From: an uncultured Planctomycetota bacterium
GTDB taxonomy: Bacteria > Planctomycetota > UBA1135 > GCA-002686595
DNA: 64,000 nt
Direction of reading: 5' to 3'
Assembly (NCBI GenBank): GCA_903928115.1
Contig: CAIYPP010000113.1
Span: 62,001-126,000 of the forward strand
In this document: positions 62,380 through 64,000 of the stretch, piece by piece
Numbering within the stretch: position 1 is the stretch's first letter
How the letters are laid out: each line of letters opens with the position of its first letter
Made by a program: the position numbers and the translations under genes
The notes under the pieces: generated by a model
The model's database searches: none
What the model saw: only the letters and a program-made list of their open reading frames with translations
Told to the model about the DNA's origin: nothing

Positions 62380-64000
62380 TCACTTCGGGAGCGCCGAGCC
62401 CAGCGTGAGGAGCGCGTACGCCGTGCCGAGCAGCGGGTTGCCCTCCATCCAGCGCGGGCTGTTTGCATTGGTCCAAGATCCATCGACCTTGCTCTGCATC
62501 GACACGATGCGGCCGCAGAGCTCGCGCCGCCACGAGTGGCTGCGCCCCGCACTGTCGACGAGCTCCTCGATGCCGACGAGCGAGAGCGCCTGCGCCATCG
62601 TGTGGAAGTAGTAGTAGAGGCCTTGGTACGCCGCCGTCGGGTCGCGGCCCGGCGGGAAGCCGGGGTTTACGTCGAGCGTGTAGTTCTTGCCGATCCATGC
62701 GACCGCAGCCTTGACGCGCGGGTCGTCCGCGGAGGCGCCCGAGTACAGGAGGCTCTTCAAGAGCGCATAGGTCATCGAGCCGTACGAGCGCGGGACTTGG
62801 ACTCCGCCCTCGAGCACCTCGAAGCCGGCCTTCGAATCCCCCGGCGCGTAGCCGGAACCGCCGTCGTCTCCCGCGCGAATCAGCACGTCGCCATCCTGAA
62901 TGCGCACGTCGCTGGACTCCGAGCGGTTCTGGCAGCGCTCGAGGAACTTGAGCGCCTTCTTGTAGGTCGGCGCGTTGGGTTCCAAGCCCGACGCCGCGAG
63001 CGCTTCGAGCGCCATCTGCAGGTTCGACAGGTCGGGTCGCTCGGTCGAGCCGTAGCCGATGCCACCGTAGTAGAGGTCGCCTTCGCTGTAGCCTTCGGCT
63101 TCGTCGAGCTGCAGGTTCACGAGGAACTGCTGCGCTCGCGCGATCGCGTCCTTCCAGCGCGCATCTCCAGAACGCGAGAGCGCGAGGATCGCGGCCGCGG
63201 TGTTGTAGTTCGCGAGCTTGCCATCGTGGATCGAGCCGTCGGGCTGCTGCAGCGATGCGATCCACTCGAGGCCCGAGTCGATCGTCCGCTGGACACCATC
63301 GGGGCGCGGCGTCGGCACGGCCTGCAGCGAAGCGAGCACCATCGACGTCAGGCCCGAGTCCGGCTTGCCCGGGGCACCCCAGCGTCCGTTCTGGCTCGTC
63401 GCGACGAGGAACTCGGCGCCTTTGCGCAGCGCGGCGAGCGCGCCCTCGCGCTCCGCGGGCGCGAAGGTCGGCAGCGCGTTCAAGTGGGTGCTCGGCGCGG
63501 CACTCGGCGACGCGCGCTTGAAGAGTCGGTCGAGCTCCGAGAGCGTGAGCACGTTGGAGGCGGTCATGAGCGTGGCGAGCGACGGATCCTTCTCCCAGCG
63601 TCCCGGTGAGGTCTGCTCGGCGAGCAGCTGCTGCGCGATGCGGCGCAGGTCCTTGAGGGTGGGTTCGGCGGGGATCCGCGGGTCGCGACTCACCGGAGCC
63701 TCCCCTCCGAGCGCCGCGAGGGCCTTGCCGAGCGCGGCCTTCGAGCCGGGGTCACCGAGCGCCACGAGGGCCTCGAGCACCACCCGAGTCTGAGCGCGGC
63801 GCTGCTCGACGTTGGCCCCAGCTTCGCCGAACAGTCCGTCCTCGCCTTGCCGCGCGAGGATGAAATCGAGTGCCTTGCGCACGAACGGTCCGTCGACGGC
63901 GCGGTAGCGATCGGGGCAGGTCGCGTACGCGCGCAGCACCAACGCGGTGGTCGAGAGGTCGCCGTACGCACCCGTCACGGGGTCCTGGCGCGTCCGCAGC
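62380..64000 (-). CDS. Prenyltransferase/squalene-oxidase repeat protein, 5' end cut by the window
   Basis: More than 535 residues of a larger protein whose N-terminus lies beyond the right edge: the frame stays open from LRTRQDPVTGAYGDLSTT to the last complete codon (63999). Repeats of the prenyltransferase/squalene-oxidase (alpha-alpha barrel) type are visible: GEDGLFGEAG, QNGRWGAPGKPDSGLTSMV, QQPDGSIHDGKLANYNTAA, PDLSNLQMALEAL, VDGSWTNANSPRWMEGN. In secreted planctomycete proteins this domain is common and often not an active cyclase. No catalytic DXDD is seen in the visible part. Confidence 0.85.
   Translation of the reverse strand, partial: LRTRQDPVTGAYGDLSTTALVLRAYATCPDRYRAVDGPFVRKALDFILARQGEDGLFGEAGANVEQRRAQTRVVLEALVALGDPGSKAALGKALAALGGEAPVSRDPRIPAEPTLKDLRRIAQQLLAEQTSPGRWEKDPSLATLMTASNVLTLSELDRLFKRASPSAAPSTHLNALPTFAPAEREGALAALRKGAEFLVATSQNGRWGAPGKPDSGLTSMVLASLQAVPTPRPDGVQRTIDSGLEWIASLQQPDGSIHDGKLANYNTAAAILALSRSGDARWKDAIARAQQFLVNLQLDEAEGYSEGDLYYGGIGYGSTERPDLSNLQMALEALAASGLEPNAPTYKKALKFLERCQNRSESSDVRIQDGDVLIRAGDDGGSGYAPGDSKAGFEVLEGGVQVPRSYGSMTYALLKSLLYSGASADDPRVKAAVAWIGKNYTLDVNPGFPPGRDPTAAYQGLYYYFHTMAQALSLVGIEELVDSAGRSHSWRRELCGRIVSMQSKVDGSWTNANSPRWMEGNPLLGTAYALLTLGSALPK

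Overview
The window is chromosomal DNA of a free-living, very GC-rich bacterium (about two thirds G+C by eye, not computed). It holds about 54 protein genes and one tRNA, with short spacers. I saw no insertion sequence, integrase, phage gene, CRISPR array or rRNA. The content (UnbV/VCBS lipoprotein, sulfatase-like and phosphodiesterase proteins, FecR-like protein, prenyltransferase-repeat protein, Ser/Thr kinase, secreted S9 peptidases, GT-C mannosyltransferase-like proteins) best fits a member of Planctomycetota. Myxococcota or Acidobacteriota cannot be excluded from sequence alone.

Layout. 0-12 kb: a phosphodiesterase (cut by the window edge) with a rhodanese, a 0.7-kb spacer with small palindromes, a KptA-type RNA 2'-phosphotransferase with a long charged tail, a Kdo/WaaP-like kinase, a kinase-ATPase-TPR protein divergent from cysS, a secreted protein, and a radical SAM/lipoprotein pair. 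12-29 kb: a secreted S9 peptidase, a His/Cys-rich membrane protein beside an ECF sigma factor, a YgiQ-type radical SAM protein, three GT-C-like membrane proteins, an EF-P-family protein with an unusual loop, a DUF4863 cupin, a transporter/spermidine-synthase-like/TPR fusion, queF and adenosine deaminase. 29-41 kb: gltX, a FecR-like protein, a metallophosphoesterase with an overlapping propeller gene, a secreted alpha/beta hydrolase, a candidate structured RNA, a NifS-like protein without the usual catalytic cysteine overlapping cysteine dioxygenase, a CAU tRNA, an acidic protein, and a TPP riboswitch with thiC and a LOG-family gene. 41-64 kb: Nudix, DMT and thioesterase genes, a 1,106-residue UnbV lipoprotein, an SGNH protein, a DprE2/DprE1-like pair, an ApaH-like phosphatase, a membrane Thr-type sulfatase-family enzyme, a 46-residue basic protein, a Xaa-Pro peptidase and S9 peptidase, signal peptidase I, an SDR, a CoA-type Nudix, an FAH-family protein, and a prenyltransferase-repeat protein cut by the right edge.

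Coupling. Several pairs overlap by 4 bases at ATGA or GTGA (phosphodiesterase/rhodanese, lipoprotein/radical SAM, metallophosphoesterase/propeller, nifS-like/cysteine dioxygenase, thiC/LOG), so they are probably translationally coupled. Many other genes are single units.

The most interesting signals are not a classical defence or biosynthetic cluster. (1) A TANNNT -10-like hexamer lies only 6-10 nt before the start codon of many genes on both strands, suggesting widespread leaderless transcription. (2) A candidate structured RNA at 35.3-35.4 kb has hairpins that pair completely only as the minus-strand transcript and ends in a terminator. (3) A NifS-like protein with Ala at the catalytic Cys position is coupled to a cysteine dioxygenase that keeps the Cys/Tyr crosslink pair. 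(4) An EF-P-family protein lacks the modifiable tip residue.
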